NCBI GenBank assembly: GCA_963971405.1
Contig: OZ020488.1
Span: 33,251,089-33,315,088, forward strand
Length of the DNA stretch: 64,000 nucleotides
From: Psococerastis gibbosa
Lineage: Eukaryota; Arthropoda; Insecta; Psocodea; Psocidae
Direction: 5' to 3'
In this document: positions 35,229 through 46,357 of the stretch, one piece after another
Layout of the letters: each line of letters starts with the position of its first letter
Position numbering within the stretch: position 1 is the stretch's first letter
Made by a program: the position numbers and the translations under genes
Notes under the pieces: model-generated
Seen by the model: only the letters and a program-made list of their open reading frames with translations
Databases searched by the model: none
Told to the model about the DNA's origin: nothing

Positions 35229-35488
35229 CCAATATTTATTCGATCCAATATTTAACTTATTCGATCGCCGAAATACAAAATTTGGTATGTTTATGTTCAG
35301 GTATACAATTTGAATCTGAATTTAAGCAGGCTATTACACTTCCTCAATTTTTCATGCCCCCTATTATTACAAGGATCCAATAAATATGGGTTCAAGAAAA
35401 ATTCTAAGGTGTAATACCGAAATTCAGATTCAAATCGTATTCTTCAACGTAAACATTCCAAATATTTTTTCGATCGAATAAATACTGG
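35229..35488. repeat. Fold-back repeat with ATTCGATC-rich arms
   Basis: The left arm begins CCAATATTTATTCGATC; the right arm ends CGATCGAATAAATACTGG. Inner matches include ATTTGAATCTGAATTT against its complement and GTGTAATA near the centre. It is about 260 bp long. No coding content. Confidence 0.75.
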
Positions 35489-37999
35489 GCCAGAGGCCTG
35501 GGTCGAATGTTGGAACAATGGAAGGACTGCAGTCTTCGGTTGTTTAAAATAAAATTATTTTCTTAATCCTGCACCACCTTTATTGCGTATCATGCTAGTA
35601 CTGTACGTATTGTATATTGGACACATCTGCTCCTCCTGGAGATTGCGATTTATCTATTAATTCTTTAGGATTTGGAAAAGTGTTGCAGTCTTAAATAAAT
35701 TATTTACTTTAGATAATTGGAACCACTCATAATTATCTATTATACTAATTAATAAATAAGGATGCAGTTCAGTTGTACCGGTACCCTGAACTCCGCAATA
35801 CGCACATTTGAAAGCGTCATTATTTGTGCGGAATCATTTTAATCAAAGAGAACTAGTGACATAATGATTCCAAGTATGGTCACGTCCGTTAATGTCTCTC
35901 TGCTGCGCTGAGCATCTAATTGTTTAATATATTTTCTCAGCTTTCGATAAGAACATGACGCAATCATTTTTAATTTAATTGTAGTTCTTAATTGCTATTA
36001 ATAGCGTATATATGGATACACAATTAAACAGAATGTGAACTAAACCGTATATTTAGGCATACATTTTGCTCAGTACTGTAATTAGCAAAGCATGTAAAGA
36101 AAACTTTGTTTTCTCTAATGTCTCTACGGTATGTCACAATGTTTCCATAGAATAAATTCTTTTTAGTCTTTTAAAATATTTCACTCGTTAAAAAGCTTTT
36201 TTCTCCCTCAATTTCATCGCTCGCGGCGATACAAAGCAATTTAAAGAAAGGGAAACAAATGCTGCAAAATAACATCTTTAGGTTTTTTCCTAATTAAGCC
36301 AGCAGATGAAAAAGCAACACCCCAGGGCCATATCTATGCTCAACACTACCAATTATTTCAAGTTTGTATACATCATACTGTGTGTAATGAAATTAACGAA
36401 GTACATTGTTTACGTTACACCGCAATCGATTTCATATCGGCGGTTAAACCATGTTTCATTCTCTGTAATGAATTCTGTTTAAAAAAGAACTTGGCAGTTG
36501 GCACGATGGCAGATATTATAAATTAAAAAACGTGCAAATCTTCTATTATACAATAAGTACGGTAATAAGACAAAAAGTAGGACAGGTATTGTATGTTGTT
36601 CAGACAATTGGGTTTCTAAATATGAAATCAAGATGATGCCACGTAAACTCGTTTACCATCCAATGGCAGGTTAATTCTTTGATTTGAACTGGTCTTCCTA
36701 TAATTTTGAGATATATTATTATCGAAAAATAATTCTCCCTTCTACTCTAATTTGAAATCACCCGAGGTCTGTCCAAGCAGTATTGAATGTAAGGAGAAGC
36801 CGTACGAACTTGATGCTTTTAAGCTTCTAATAGCCGCTGGTTGGTCGTAATTAGCCCCTCGCAGGATCGTGACCAAGGGTTGCATGCTTGAGATTCGTAA
36901 TAGCCCCCTGTCAGCACCACCTGTCGTAAGTACCCCTTCACCGTCACCGACTATCAAAATATTTAATTCTCCAATCAGATTGGCTGTAGGTGAGAAAGGC
37001 TTGATTGTATGTAGAAACTGGATGCTGCTTAATTCTCATTAATAATCAAGAGCCACCATAGGGGAAGAAATGTTTCTAATGAAAATTTGAGGATGGAAAT
37101 TGTCAATTTTTAGTTGCATGGCGAGTTACAATCGCTAAGAGGTAGTGCCCCCTCCATTAAGAAATGTCAAGCGCCGCCCATGCTAAGAACCTATAATTGT
37201 TGACTTGCCTTATTTTATAAAGGCTGAAAATTTCTCAGCAGATACCCCCAACAATAGTATAAACGGATTTGGACTCCAGTTACAACCCCTTGTCAGAAAA
37301 TATATCAAGAAAATACTCTTTCTATATTACAGCACTATTTCACGGAACTTGTTACCGAAAAAGGCATTTAAACTGTATGCTTCACTCAACTGAAAAACAC
37401 AGAACCTCAACCTTATGCGGTTCGGTGTAGATATCATACTTTCAATTTTTTTCACAATTTAAATCCAGGAAGGTAGGTTTGGTAGAAAAAAGGGTTCGGC
37501 TCGATGTCAAGTGCAGGAAAATAATGTTGATAAGTGCCGGACTCCGGAAATAAGGTTCTTTAAGTCAATTTATCAAAAGTCTGTTTTATTTCTTATCGCG
37601 CAACCCTCCCCTTTAATATTAATAACGTGAATTTTAATATGCTAGGGGGAGGATCAACTTTTCACTTTACAATATTAGCAATTCAGCACCTTCAGCACAG
37701 CTGTATGTTACGAGATTTAAAACTGTTTGTGATGGTTAATTTCAAACTTACGAGATGTAAAAACAGTATTTTCTTATTTTATATTACGGTGTACTAATGA
37801 AGCATTGGTTTAAGGAACTGAGAACTAAACAGACCGAGTTCATTAAAATATGTTATGCCCGCAGTATAGCATCAGGCACTTGGGCCCTCATCCACCCTTC
37901 GACGACACCATGGGTTTATGTCATCGGTCAGCTGGTCGTCAAGCTATAAATACAGTAGGTACTATTTTAAACCATAACTTGACCTTCGTTGTCATAGTT

Positions 38000-38145
38000 T
38001 GGCAGCTTGTTGGTCCTTGTGCGAGTCTCTAAATATGTACTATGCGATCGTAGACATGATGTCGTAACTCAACACGGATATTACAGCTACAGAGGTGGCT
38101 GAAGATGTTGTTCGCATACATTCACTAAATGGCTTGTATGAAATT
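38000..38145 (+). mobile_element. SINE-like family 2 copy
   Basis: Contains GTCCTTGTGCGAGTCTCT, TGCGATCGTAGACATG and GTTCGCATACATTCACTAAA. Its head is partly lost. Confidence 0.6.
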
Positions 38146-38329
38146 AATTTCAAAACAAATACAAAAAACTATAATACCAAGTGAATCCAGAACTACAGCA
38201 AACTTGGTAGTGTGCACAGCGTTGGCAGGAGAACATGGTGGGACATGATAACGTGCCTTGGCAGTCTAACCGCATGCCGAGTCCCGGTCACCTCCGAATT
38301 AATAATGTGACTTTACTATGTTCCCCAAG

Positions 38330-38515
38330 TGGTTCACAGTCCACTATAATCAGGAGGTCCACCCTGACAGTCAACTTCCCTTCTCCCTTAAGTGAAGGAG
38401 TCTGTCCCTAGGGCGCCTCAAGTAAATAAACAGACTCACTCCCCTCGCCAGGCTGCCAGGGTTGCTTAAGAGCAGAAATACTGAAAGCAGACGTTGGAAA
38501 AAATAATAATATTGA
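38330..38515. repeat. Dispersed repeat family 5
   Basis: Blocks such as CTCAAGTAAATAAACAGACT, CAGGCTGCCAGGGTTGCTTA and AGCAGAAATACTGAAAGCAG also occur at 7080-7200 (same orientation) and, reversed and diverged, at 31310-31440 (CCCTGTCAGCTAGGCGGGGG). No coding potential. Confidence 0.6.
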
Positions 38516-39040
38516 AAGATACTATATTTCATATACCCTACAATAAAATACTTGTATTGTTAATATATGTACAAATATTCATAGCCTGACGACCAGTAGG
38601 TAGTCCTACAGTGAAAAACTCATCTTTATCCTTTACTGCTGGTATTACAGTACTTAAGATGTCTTTATAAGGGGGAATCGCAGCATTTTTTAAACCAGAA
38701 TTTAAAATTTTCCCCTAAATCATTATAAGCGAAAACGATAATAAATATTAAGTGAGTTTGCTAATTCGGTCGTGCCCCTCCATAAGAATTGATTCCAACA
38801 TCTCATTTCCTCGATCGCTTTTCCATTTGCAGTAAGAAGTGTTGCAAGTGTCTCCAGCAATTTATGTCTCTAGAGGATTTCCCTCACGCTCAGGGCCGTA
38901 GTCAGACATTCTAATGACTTTACCAGGGACGCATTATTGCCCATTTTCAAGTGACATTCAAGTTCTTGAACACGACTTTTCCATTCTCCTTTACGCTACA
39001 TATTCTTCACATCCACAGAGCATTAGAATTGTCCATATAC

Positions 39041-39291
39041 TGTACATGCTTTTTATATCGTAGCGTGCTAATAGGGCCTATTAAATAGGCCTCTTTCGTA
39101 TGAAAATCCGTATACAGAAATGTCTTCCCATAATCCTATAATGTTTTGATTGGTTGAACACAGTTGGGCCCACGATATGATTGGTTGGTCGCAAGCATTT
39201 GTTTATAACAAAGAGGTCCATTCAAATAAGTAGACTGGCATAATAATAATAATAATAATAATAACAATAATAATAATTTTTTTCCCCAGCC
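39041..39291 (+). mobile_element. 251-bp TAA-tailed repeat, second copy
   Basis: Nearly identical to 44775-45025 from TGTACATGC to CCCCAGCC, with some extra variation only in the TAA microsatellite. It lies about 240 bp beyond the donor of the first recovered DIP exon. Confidence 0.8.
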
Positions 39292-39373
39292 GGTACCCCC
39301 AGCACTGGGAGCATTTAATAGAAAGAATACAACATTAAAGAAAATAATCGTTTTTACCGGAATACTGCAATAA

Positions 39374-39414
<41 letters not shown>

Positions 39415-39534
39415 TTTAATTAAATAAAATATAAAGTAGTTACAGATTTTTGGGGGGAGCCAGGGTTGGCCAATATGTACTGTCAGCTTCCTCTTAACTC
39501 TAAAAAGTTTCTAAAAACGAAACACTGTACGTAC

Positions 39535-39632
39535 CTTGTAAGTAGACAAATTTTCAACAATGCACGTGAATGACGCATCCCGTGTGACCGAGACGGTGAT
39601 GTTGTTTAAAATTCCCCCGAACATGGGAACAT
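39535..39632 (-). CDS. DIP-family Ig cell-adhesion protein, exon encoding first half of Ig domain 1
   Basis: This is the most N-terminal coding exon recovered of a DIP (Dpr-interacting protein) gene. DIPs are surface Ig proteins whose first Ig domain binds Dpr partners and helps specify synaptic contacts. The acceptor is a pyrimidine-rich tract ending in cag and the donor is AAG|gtac. The first two bases finish a codon split by a phase-1 intron; the exon then encodes about 32 residues and ends in phase 0. Visible are VPMFGG, the strand NNITVSVTRDASFTC with the first Ig cysteine, and ENLSTYK. NIT is a possible N-glycosylation site. The family has a similar 'N-x-T-V-x-x-G-R-D-A-x-F-x-C' stretch here, but the usual G before RD is T. 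The upstream signal-peptide exon was not found. Confidence 0.85.
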
Positions 39633-40127
39633 CTGCAATAAAAAGCAGACATTAGCCTTCAAATGTAGCTGGTAGGTACGGTATATGTACTATCGAGAAT
39701 CAATGGGTAGCTAATAGTTTATCATCACTGACTGGGGCATCGGAGTTAAAGTTGGTCAGAATTTACATTGTACGCCATTGCCGTATTTATTAAATATTTG
39801 GGGGGGGGGGGCAAGACCAGATCGCGTCCTGCTATCAACTTCTTGCCGAGGGCAGAGGCCGGAGACGACGTTGAATACTTCCAACCAAACCGCTTACAGC
39901 TCACTGAGGCCCGAGTAACTATTAGATTTATGCATTAAAACTTTAAGCATTACAATTCTCATTAGTTAATTTTGCCATTTAAAGTACTCATATAAAAATG
40001 CATAGGAATACTAATTTAAATCTTAGGAATAAATTTTCTTTCTACTAGTGCAATAATGCATGTTGGCTATACCTTACTATCCTGTTATAATACAATTACA
40101 AATATTTTTACAGCAGGAGTTACATGA

Positions 40128-40372
40128 TGAATACGGGATGATAGACCGTGGTCGATCTGAAAGCGTACTTCCTAACGTTCCGTCAGCATCTGCGGTCGAC
40201 ACCATCAGTGGTACTGGGTAGAATTCTAAAATGATTGAATATCTCGAAGGTTTCGCAAACAGTTGCCTCTGCGATACAATCTTAGAAGTATACGCAGTGC
40301 CACTGAAGATGTCATCCTCAGGTGTAGACGAAATGTTTGGAAGTTTGCTCTCATCCCGGATTCAACTGTCTC
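40128..40372. repeat. Fold-back repeat, second copy
   Basis: The left arm has GATCTGAAAGCGTACTTCC, CGTCAGCATCTGCGGTCGAC and TCAGTGG. The right arm holds the near complement (CCACTGAAGATG, GTGTAGACGAAATGTTTGGA). Same family as 20702-20912, more diverged. Confidence 0.75.
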
Positions 40373-43300
40373 ATCATTCCTTGTGATCTTTGATCTTTAC
40401 TACTAAGCTTTTTCCATCCAGTTGTCCCTAAAAAAAAATAACAACACATCTCCATGCAAAGATAGCGGTTCCAAGCCGTGCTTCCTTTCATTTAAAAAGG
40501 AACGTGCCACTGTCGTGCTGAGGGTGATGAACGCAGGCAGTCGTCAATAAAACATTGCGGAAAAGTCTTGTCTAAAGGGGGGGGGGGGAGTCATAAAGTT
40601 CCGAAGCTCCAAATTCTTGTATAATGGGCCTTGTACTGCTACTGCTTACATAGCAGACCCGATTCCTGTCATCTAAACTTGACGGTTTATAGCTCTTGTC
40701 TATCCGACTACGTTCCTTATTGTCCCTGCCGTATAAGGGATTGAATAAATTTATTGTGATTTATAATTATTACCTTCATGAATTCTCAAAGCCTTTGATA
40801 TTACCGGCATACAGTATTATATATTTCTTATTGGCGGGGTTTAATCCGTCTTCACGCCTGCCATTAAGAGGATGAGCCATCATCCATTATCCATCCCTGG
40901 ATTACCCCAGTATAGATTGGTTTAAATATTTTTATTTAAGTTTTTTATTTAAGTTTTAAAGATTGATAGAGAACTTTTTCATGAATCTACAATGAATTTT
41001 TAGTTTTGGTATCCGTGAAACTAATAATAAAATAAAATAATAAAATAATAATTTTGGTTTTCCGTGAAACTAATAGGAGACAGGAATCTACTGAATTATC
41101 GAATGATTCACGGAAGAATTATTATTATAACAACAAAAATGAAAACACCTTATAATAAATAGGGTGTATAAAATAGTAGGTACTCAACCAATTGAGAGGA
41201 CCAAATCTGTATAACTAACATCTAACAATATATAACAATATAACAATATATACCCGCCTATTTTGGGGTTATCCAGGGGAGGGCACGTTGCTCTTAAGAA
41301 GGAGCTATGCATATAGGAAACTACACAGTGTGCACTGGCGTCATATCAATATTTCCGAGGGGGGGGGGAGGGGGCAGATGACTGTTAAGTACAATTTTAA
41401 ACAAGGTTGTAACGATTTTATTGTTAGTCAGGGTCAATGTCGTGTTTTTTTCAATCACAGGGAGCCAATGACCCCCTGGGCCCCCAATTGACCCCCTGGG
41501 ACCCAAAATGTCGCCCCTGACCATGTGCGTGTTGCAAACCATCACAGTTTTAAGGCACAGTGGCTAGTGGGCCTACTATGCCGTTTATAGTATTATCTTA
41601 TTCTCGGGGTTAAAAATGTAAACAAAACTATTTTGAATAGCATACGTTCTATTCTTAAATTACGTGTATCTTGATTACATTTTGTATTTCCAGGTTAAGG
41701 CTGAGTGTTCAAAATGTTTTGTAAACAAGAAATGTTGCTGGTTTTTTGACGAAAATAATTTATTGCTCAAAGATACAAAGATAACAAAGTGAACAGATAA
41801 AAAATCCAAGTTATCGCAGGAAGTTTATATTTTCGGAACTGCAATATTATTCCCTTAAAAAAATTGGATAAAGAGCCTTAAACCCATTTTGTAGCACAGT
41901 TGTAAATCTGTAAGGGAAATAGGCAGCTTTCACAGAAAGCTCGTATTTTTTAAGATTTTTTCATCTGTTCCCTTTTATATCTTTGTGGCTGTGGAACGAG
42001 CAATTAATTAATTTCCTCCAAAAAGTACGATAATTTCTTGTTTACAAAACATTTTGAACACTCAGCCTTAAAGGTGTAAGCCCACTGTAGTGAATAATAT
42101 TGTATGCAGAGCATAATAAACAGTCAACGGTGAATGTCAGCCTACAAGACCAAAGTATTAAAAAAAAATATTAATAATTAATACCCAGGCAATAGTACAA
42201 TACTCGTATAAAATGTAGGGAGTAAAATTAATTATGGCCTTAGTTTTCAACTTCAAAGTATAACTAATACCCATGGGGCCATGTTATATACCTAACAAAA
42301 TCCTGGTTACGGGCCTGCTTAGTGGGAACCACTCTTAGACTATACTATAGACATCATTACGAACTTCACACATTTTACTTATATATCTTCTTCCTCTGTA
42401 TTTTAACCTGTTATACTGCCCTCTGATTAACACGAAACCGATAAAACTCAGTATAAAGGTTCCTGTCGATTTCCTCGCCTTATATTCGCCTTCGCTCTTA
42501 TATTTAGATAGAACTATGTAAACTTATTGGCATTTAATTTTCTATACGTGTATTTGTGTGCATGACTCAATTCTCAATTATTCAGACTAGAATACAAACC
42601 AATATATGGAGAGCGGGCTTTCAAACACACAATGGGGGTCTTACGGAGGACGTAACGTATTGAGAGTTATGAATAATTGAAATAGGGAGTTCACCCCCCC
42701 CCCTCAGTCCCTACATACCACCTGGCCTAACCTGTCATTTTCTGCGAACAGTCTCACCCCCGTCCTTTTTCTCCAGGCATTGTTATGTATATACATATAA
42801 CTGTATCCAGACCGTTTTATTTTCATTCACAACTTTATTTATTGTACTATGTTATATTTGTATTTCTAATATTTTTATACCTATATTTTTTATTTCTTAA
42901 TAACATTTATACATTGAACAAATAATTTAAGGACTCTGCGAACACTAAATAACAATGAATATACAGTACCAGATTAAATCCCAACTAAATATTCAATCTT
43001 AACTAAAAAGCCATATAAAAAATTACCAGAGATTTGTGAATTTTTATGCTGAGAAAAATTAAATTTTTAATTTAAAGCTCCTTCTCTATCCCCATACTGT
43101 CATTTGTTACAAATAGGAAAAAGGAATAGAATTAAACAGTTAAAATTTGTTCCAGATAAATGAATAAAAAGTAAACTATATATCGTAGGCCTGTAAGAAG
43201 TTCAATTATTTATACATTAATGTACAATAGCAGATCCATAGTTGAATTACCGGGGGGTCAGCAGCGGGTCTGTTGGGAAAGCGACGCTTGGTCAGCTGGT

Positions 43301-43980
43301 ACGTGATCTGCCTGCTTCTCAGCTCATCCCTGTTTACTGCCTTTGCAAAATTAATACTGTACAATATCATAATTTTAGTGCTGCATTTTCGAATAAAAAA
43401 TTCCCATTGCATTATTTTGCAGCGAAGCAGTTCACGTTTTTATAGATGTTTTGAAGTTATTGAGACACTTTTGGGGTAACTAATAGTTTTTGGTACTATT
43501 GAGGCTCAATCGGTGAACCCCCCCCCCCCCCCCCTCCCGCGGGACACTAACGTCAGTCGTTTTTTTGTACAACGTCGAACTTCACCCTAAATATTTATTT
43601 TAGAGCTATTAACAAGCTTTTAGACATTAAAAGAAATATTTCTCAACATTTCTATACATGATGTGCGGCTGTGTAAACAAAGAATAGCCGAGTCAATTGG
43701 ACGAAATCCAGTAATTCCTCTTTCCACAACCACGAAGAAATGGAAATGACCAGAAGAATAATTCAAAATAAAGTAGATACCATCACCTAAATATTATTAC
43801 TAAAAAAACTACAAATATAAACCGATATTATAGACTAGTAGCAAGTCAGCCTTCTCTCTGAAATGGGCTTACCTGGTCACCCAGGTGACATGTCGGGTTT
43901 AGAGAGTAACGCTTAAAATGTTTCTAATTTAATATTAAATAAGTTTTACTAAAGTTAAAAAATATTCTCTCATTCTAATA
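40373..43980. other. No gene recognised
   Basis: Contains the TTAA element at 41695-42071 and a C tract at 43518-43534. The overlapping frames at 43206-43479 are unsupported. If the DIP gene continues upstream, this would be intron. Confidence 0.5.
41695..42071. repeat. TTAA-flanked element with 35-40 bp TIRs
   Basis: The ends are TTAAGGCTGAGTGTTCAAAA and complement, followed by TGTTTTGTAAACAAGAAA on both sides, essentially perfect. Weaker inverted similarity continues inward (ACAAAGATA and its complement TATCTTTGT). The size is 377 bp, with no transposase remnant. Confidence 0.85.
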
Positions 43981-44089
43981 CAAAAGAACCGGTCCGAGTT
44001 TACTCGAACATGCTTTCCAATTTATCGATTAGTAGAGAGAGAAAATGATTAATTTCATGCTAAATAATTTCCTGATGGTTAAATTTCGG

Positions 44090-45070
44090 ATATCAAGGGG
44101 AAGGTGACGTAAATTCTAGATAGGTCAGACCAACACATTACCACAGAGCAATAATGGCAGGGCACGCAATGCATTTGAGCCCGAATTTTCTTTCATTTTT
44201 TCAAACAATTTTTTTTTGCTCAAAACCCAATAGTTTTTTGGGAAAGCAAACTGTCCGGTTTTGTTACTCAATTTAACACCTAAAATATGCCTGAAGTTAG
44301 AAATCATCGATAGAAAGGTTTCGCAGAACTTTTTAGTCATTTTTCATGAAAATTGAGTTATTTTTATTTGTTTACCCCCAGAAGCAAACTATCAAGGGGC
44401 AAGTGACCCCCCGCGTTTTGTTACCAGTAATAACGACTACAATATTTGTGAATTTGAAAGAAATCGTTGGAGCCATTTTTGAGAAATATATCTATGTATA
44501 TTTTTTTTTTTTAGTTTTTTTTAAGAATAAAACCCCCGCAAATTGAGTAAGCCCAAAATAAAAAAAAGTGACCCCTAGGTACGATTTTTGAAAACTTACA
44601 TGCTAAATTTTATCAAAATCGGCTGAGTAGTTTGCCCGGAAATAGATGAATAGATGAACAAGCAGACAGACAGACAGACAAAGCGACAGACACTTCGTAA
44701 AAAACACTTTTATGGGTTCCTGGGACCTCAAAACGTGTAAATCCGTAGAAATCTCGGAATCGAAAATTTCGACCTGTACATGCTTTTTATATCGTAGCGT
44801 GCTATTAGGGCCTATTAAATAGGCCTCTTTCGTATAAAAATCCGTATACAGAAATGTCTTCCCATAATCCTATAATGTTTTGATTGGTTGAACACAGTTG
44901 GGCCCACGATATGATTGGTGGGTCGCAAGCATTTGTTTATAACAAAGAGGTCCATTCAAATAAGTAGACTGGCATAATAATAGTAATAATAATAATAACA
45001 ATAATAATAATTTTTTTCCCCAGCCCCCCATCGCAAAGCTTTCCTTATAGGCCTACTACGTATAAATTGG
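44090..45070 (+). repeat. R4 copy interrupted by a 251-bp TAA-tailed repeat
   Basis: R4 sequence is in the opposite orientation to the 17.9 kb copy and includes GCCCGGAAATAGATGAATAG and a CAGA tract. At 44775 it breaks after AAATTTCGACC and resumes at 45026 with CATCGCAAAGCTTTCC. Placing the two parts together restores the R4 order seen at 45.5 kb. Confidence 0.8.
44775..45025 (+). mobile_element. 251-bp TAA-tailed repeat, copy inserted in R4
   Basis: It starts TGTACATGCTTTTTATATCG and ends with TAATAATAATTTTTTTCCCC and AGCC. It differs from the copy at 39041-39291 by only a handful of bases by eye. Both ends are defined by the break in R4. No ORF, so it is probably non-autonomous. Confidence 0.8.
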
Positions 45071-45184
45071 AAAGAAAAGAGAAATGGCGGGAAATGAAAA
45101 AGAACTCGTCCGAGTTTACTCGAACATGCTTTCCAATTTAGCAATATTAGTAGATAGAGAAAATGAGTAATTTCATGGTAAATA

Positions 45185-45606
45185 ATTTTCCAACATTATC
45201 AACATTAATAACGACTACAATATATGTGAATTTAAAAGAAATCGTTGGAGCCGTTTTTGAAAAATAATTTTTTTAGACGTTTTTTTTGGAGTTTTTTGTG
45301 AATAAAACCCAAATTGAGTTAGCCCGAAACAAAATAATTGTCCCGAGGTATGATTTTTGTGAACCTACATGCCAAATTTCATTCAAATCCACCGAGTGGT
45401 TTGCCCGGAAATCGATGAACAGACAGACAGACAGACAGAGCGACAGAGCGACAGACAGACAGACAGACAGACATTTCGTAAAAAAACACTTTTTTGGGTT
45501 CCTGGGACCTAAAAACGTGTAAATCCGTTGAAATCTCGGAATCGAACATTTCGACCATCACAAAGCTTTCCTTATATACTGGGCCTACGTATAAATTGGA
45601 AAGCAA
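45185..45606 (+). repeat. R4 copy, uninterrupted
   Basis: It carries AACGACTACAATATATGTGA, CCCGGAAATCGATGAACAG, a CAGA-type tract (45420-45474), GGGTTCCTGGGACCTA and the CACAAAGCTTTCCTTATA end. It follows 44090-45070 head to tail. Confidence 0.8.
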
Positions 45607-45989
45607 AAAAATTGTACCTAATGCACAACACATTGTAATTGGAACGTAATATAGCTTACTTAACTGCTGGTGCAGCCTAATTACTTATGATAAGCCCTAA
45701 TAATGGCAAAGTGATTGGGGAGGGTAAGGAGTCCCTGTCTCCATACATTATGCAAAGCTAAGTGTACGGCGTGTACACATTCATCACTACTGGTAAAGGA
45801 TTACAGCATCTAATGCTTTCACTCCCCCCCCCCTCTCTTCCCAAGGGATACCCCTTCTTGTCCGAGAATCAATTTCACTCAATGTTATATGCTCTAACGA
45901 TTTAAAATTCAATGAGGAAGAACTGCAAAGGACAGTATTAATAAGAATAAGAAATAATGATTTACCACACGGTAAGAGCTTTTTTTTAA

Positions 45990-46132
45990 TGATTATTCGC
46001 ATACAAACAATTCAATGAATGTCTCCGAATAACCTCTTCAGCCGCCTCTGTCGTTTAGATAAGTTTCCGATCGCATGGTGTGTAGAGACTCGCACAAGTA
46101 CGAACTAGCTACCACCATGCCATCGAAGACTT
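45990..46132 (-). mobile_element. SINE-like family 2 copy
   Basis: Reverse copy with TCGCATACAAACAATTCAAT, CCGATCGCATGGTGTGTAGA and CTACCACCATGCCATCGAAG. It directly abuts the tail of a family 1 SINE, so one has probably inserted at the end of the other. Confidence 0.65.
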
Positions 46133-46357
46133 AAATAAATAAATAAATAAATCATGACTTTTTTGTTCTATTACTAAGCCAACCTAGCGGAGTTAGGGCT
46201 ATAAAGCCCTCTCTTACACTCAACTAGGATGACCCGGGACCGCCTGCTTTACATGCCCTCTGAAGCATGGCCAGATAATGTAGCCAGAGTGGAACTTGAA
46301 CTAACAACCTTTCGGGTGAAAGTCGCAGTCTGTACCACTACTCTACAGGTCCTGACT
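46133..46357 (-). mobile_element. SINE family 1 copy adjoining a family 2 copy
   Basis: Reverse orientation: AAATAAATAAAT tail, CCAACCTAGCGGAGTTAG, CCGCCTGCTTTACATGCCC, then the CTTTCGGGTGAAAG anticodon-arm region and CTACTCTACA. Its tail abuts a family 2 copy at 45990-46132. Confidence 0.85.

Larger units (their letters stand above)
32214..39534 (-). other. DIP gene intron (7.3 kb) between Ig1 half-exons
   Basis: This phase-0 intron runs from donor gtac at 39534 to acceptor cag at 32214. No coding exon was recognised inside. It holds fold-back elements (34209-34594, 35229-35488), SINE-like copies (33550-33760, 38000-38145), a 250-bp repeat ending in a TAA tract (39041-39291), a copy of the tandem family near 38.4 kb, and (TAA)n microsatellites. 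Confidence 0.75.

Noticed and set aside
18895-39632. Lachesin rather than DIP
   Set aside because: NTDPMKSQ, MGAYLCIASNGVPP and SEAYPK-x-INYW fit DIPs better; lachesin differs at these blocks. The exact DIP paralogue remains open.
45379-45633. 84-codon frame over the CAGA tract as a membrane or toxin-like peptide
   Set aside because: It is a translation of a microsatellite inside dispersed repeat R4, present in several degenerate copies.
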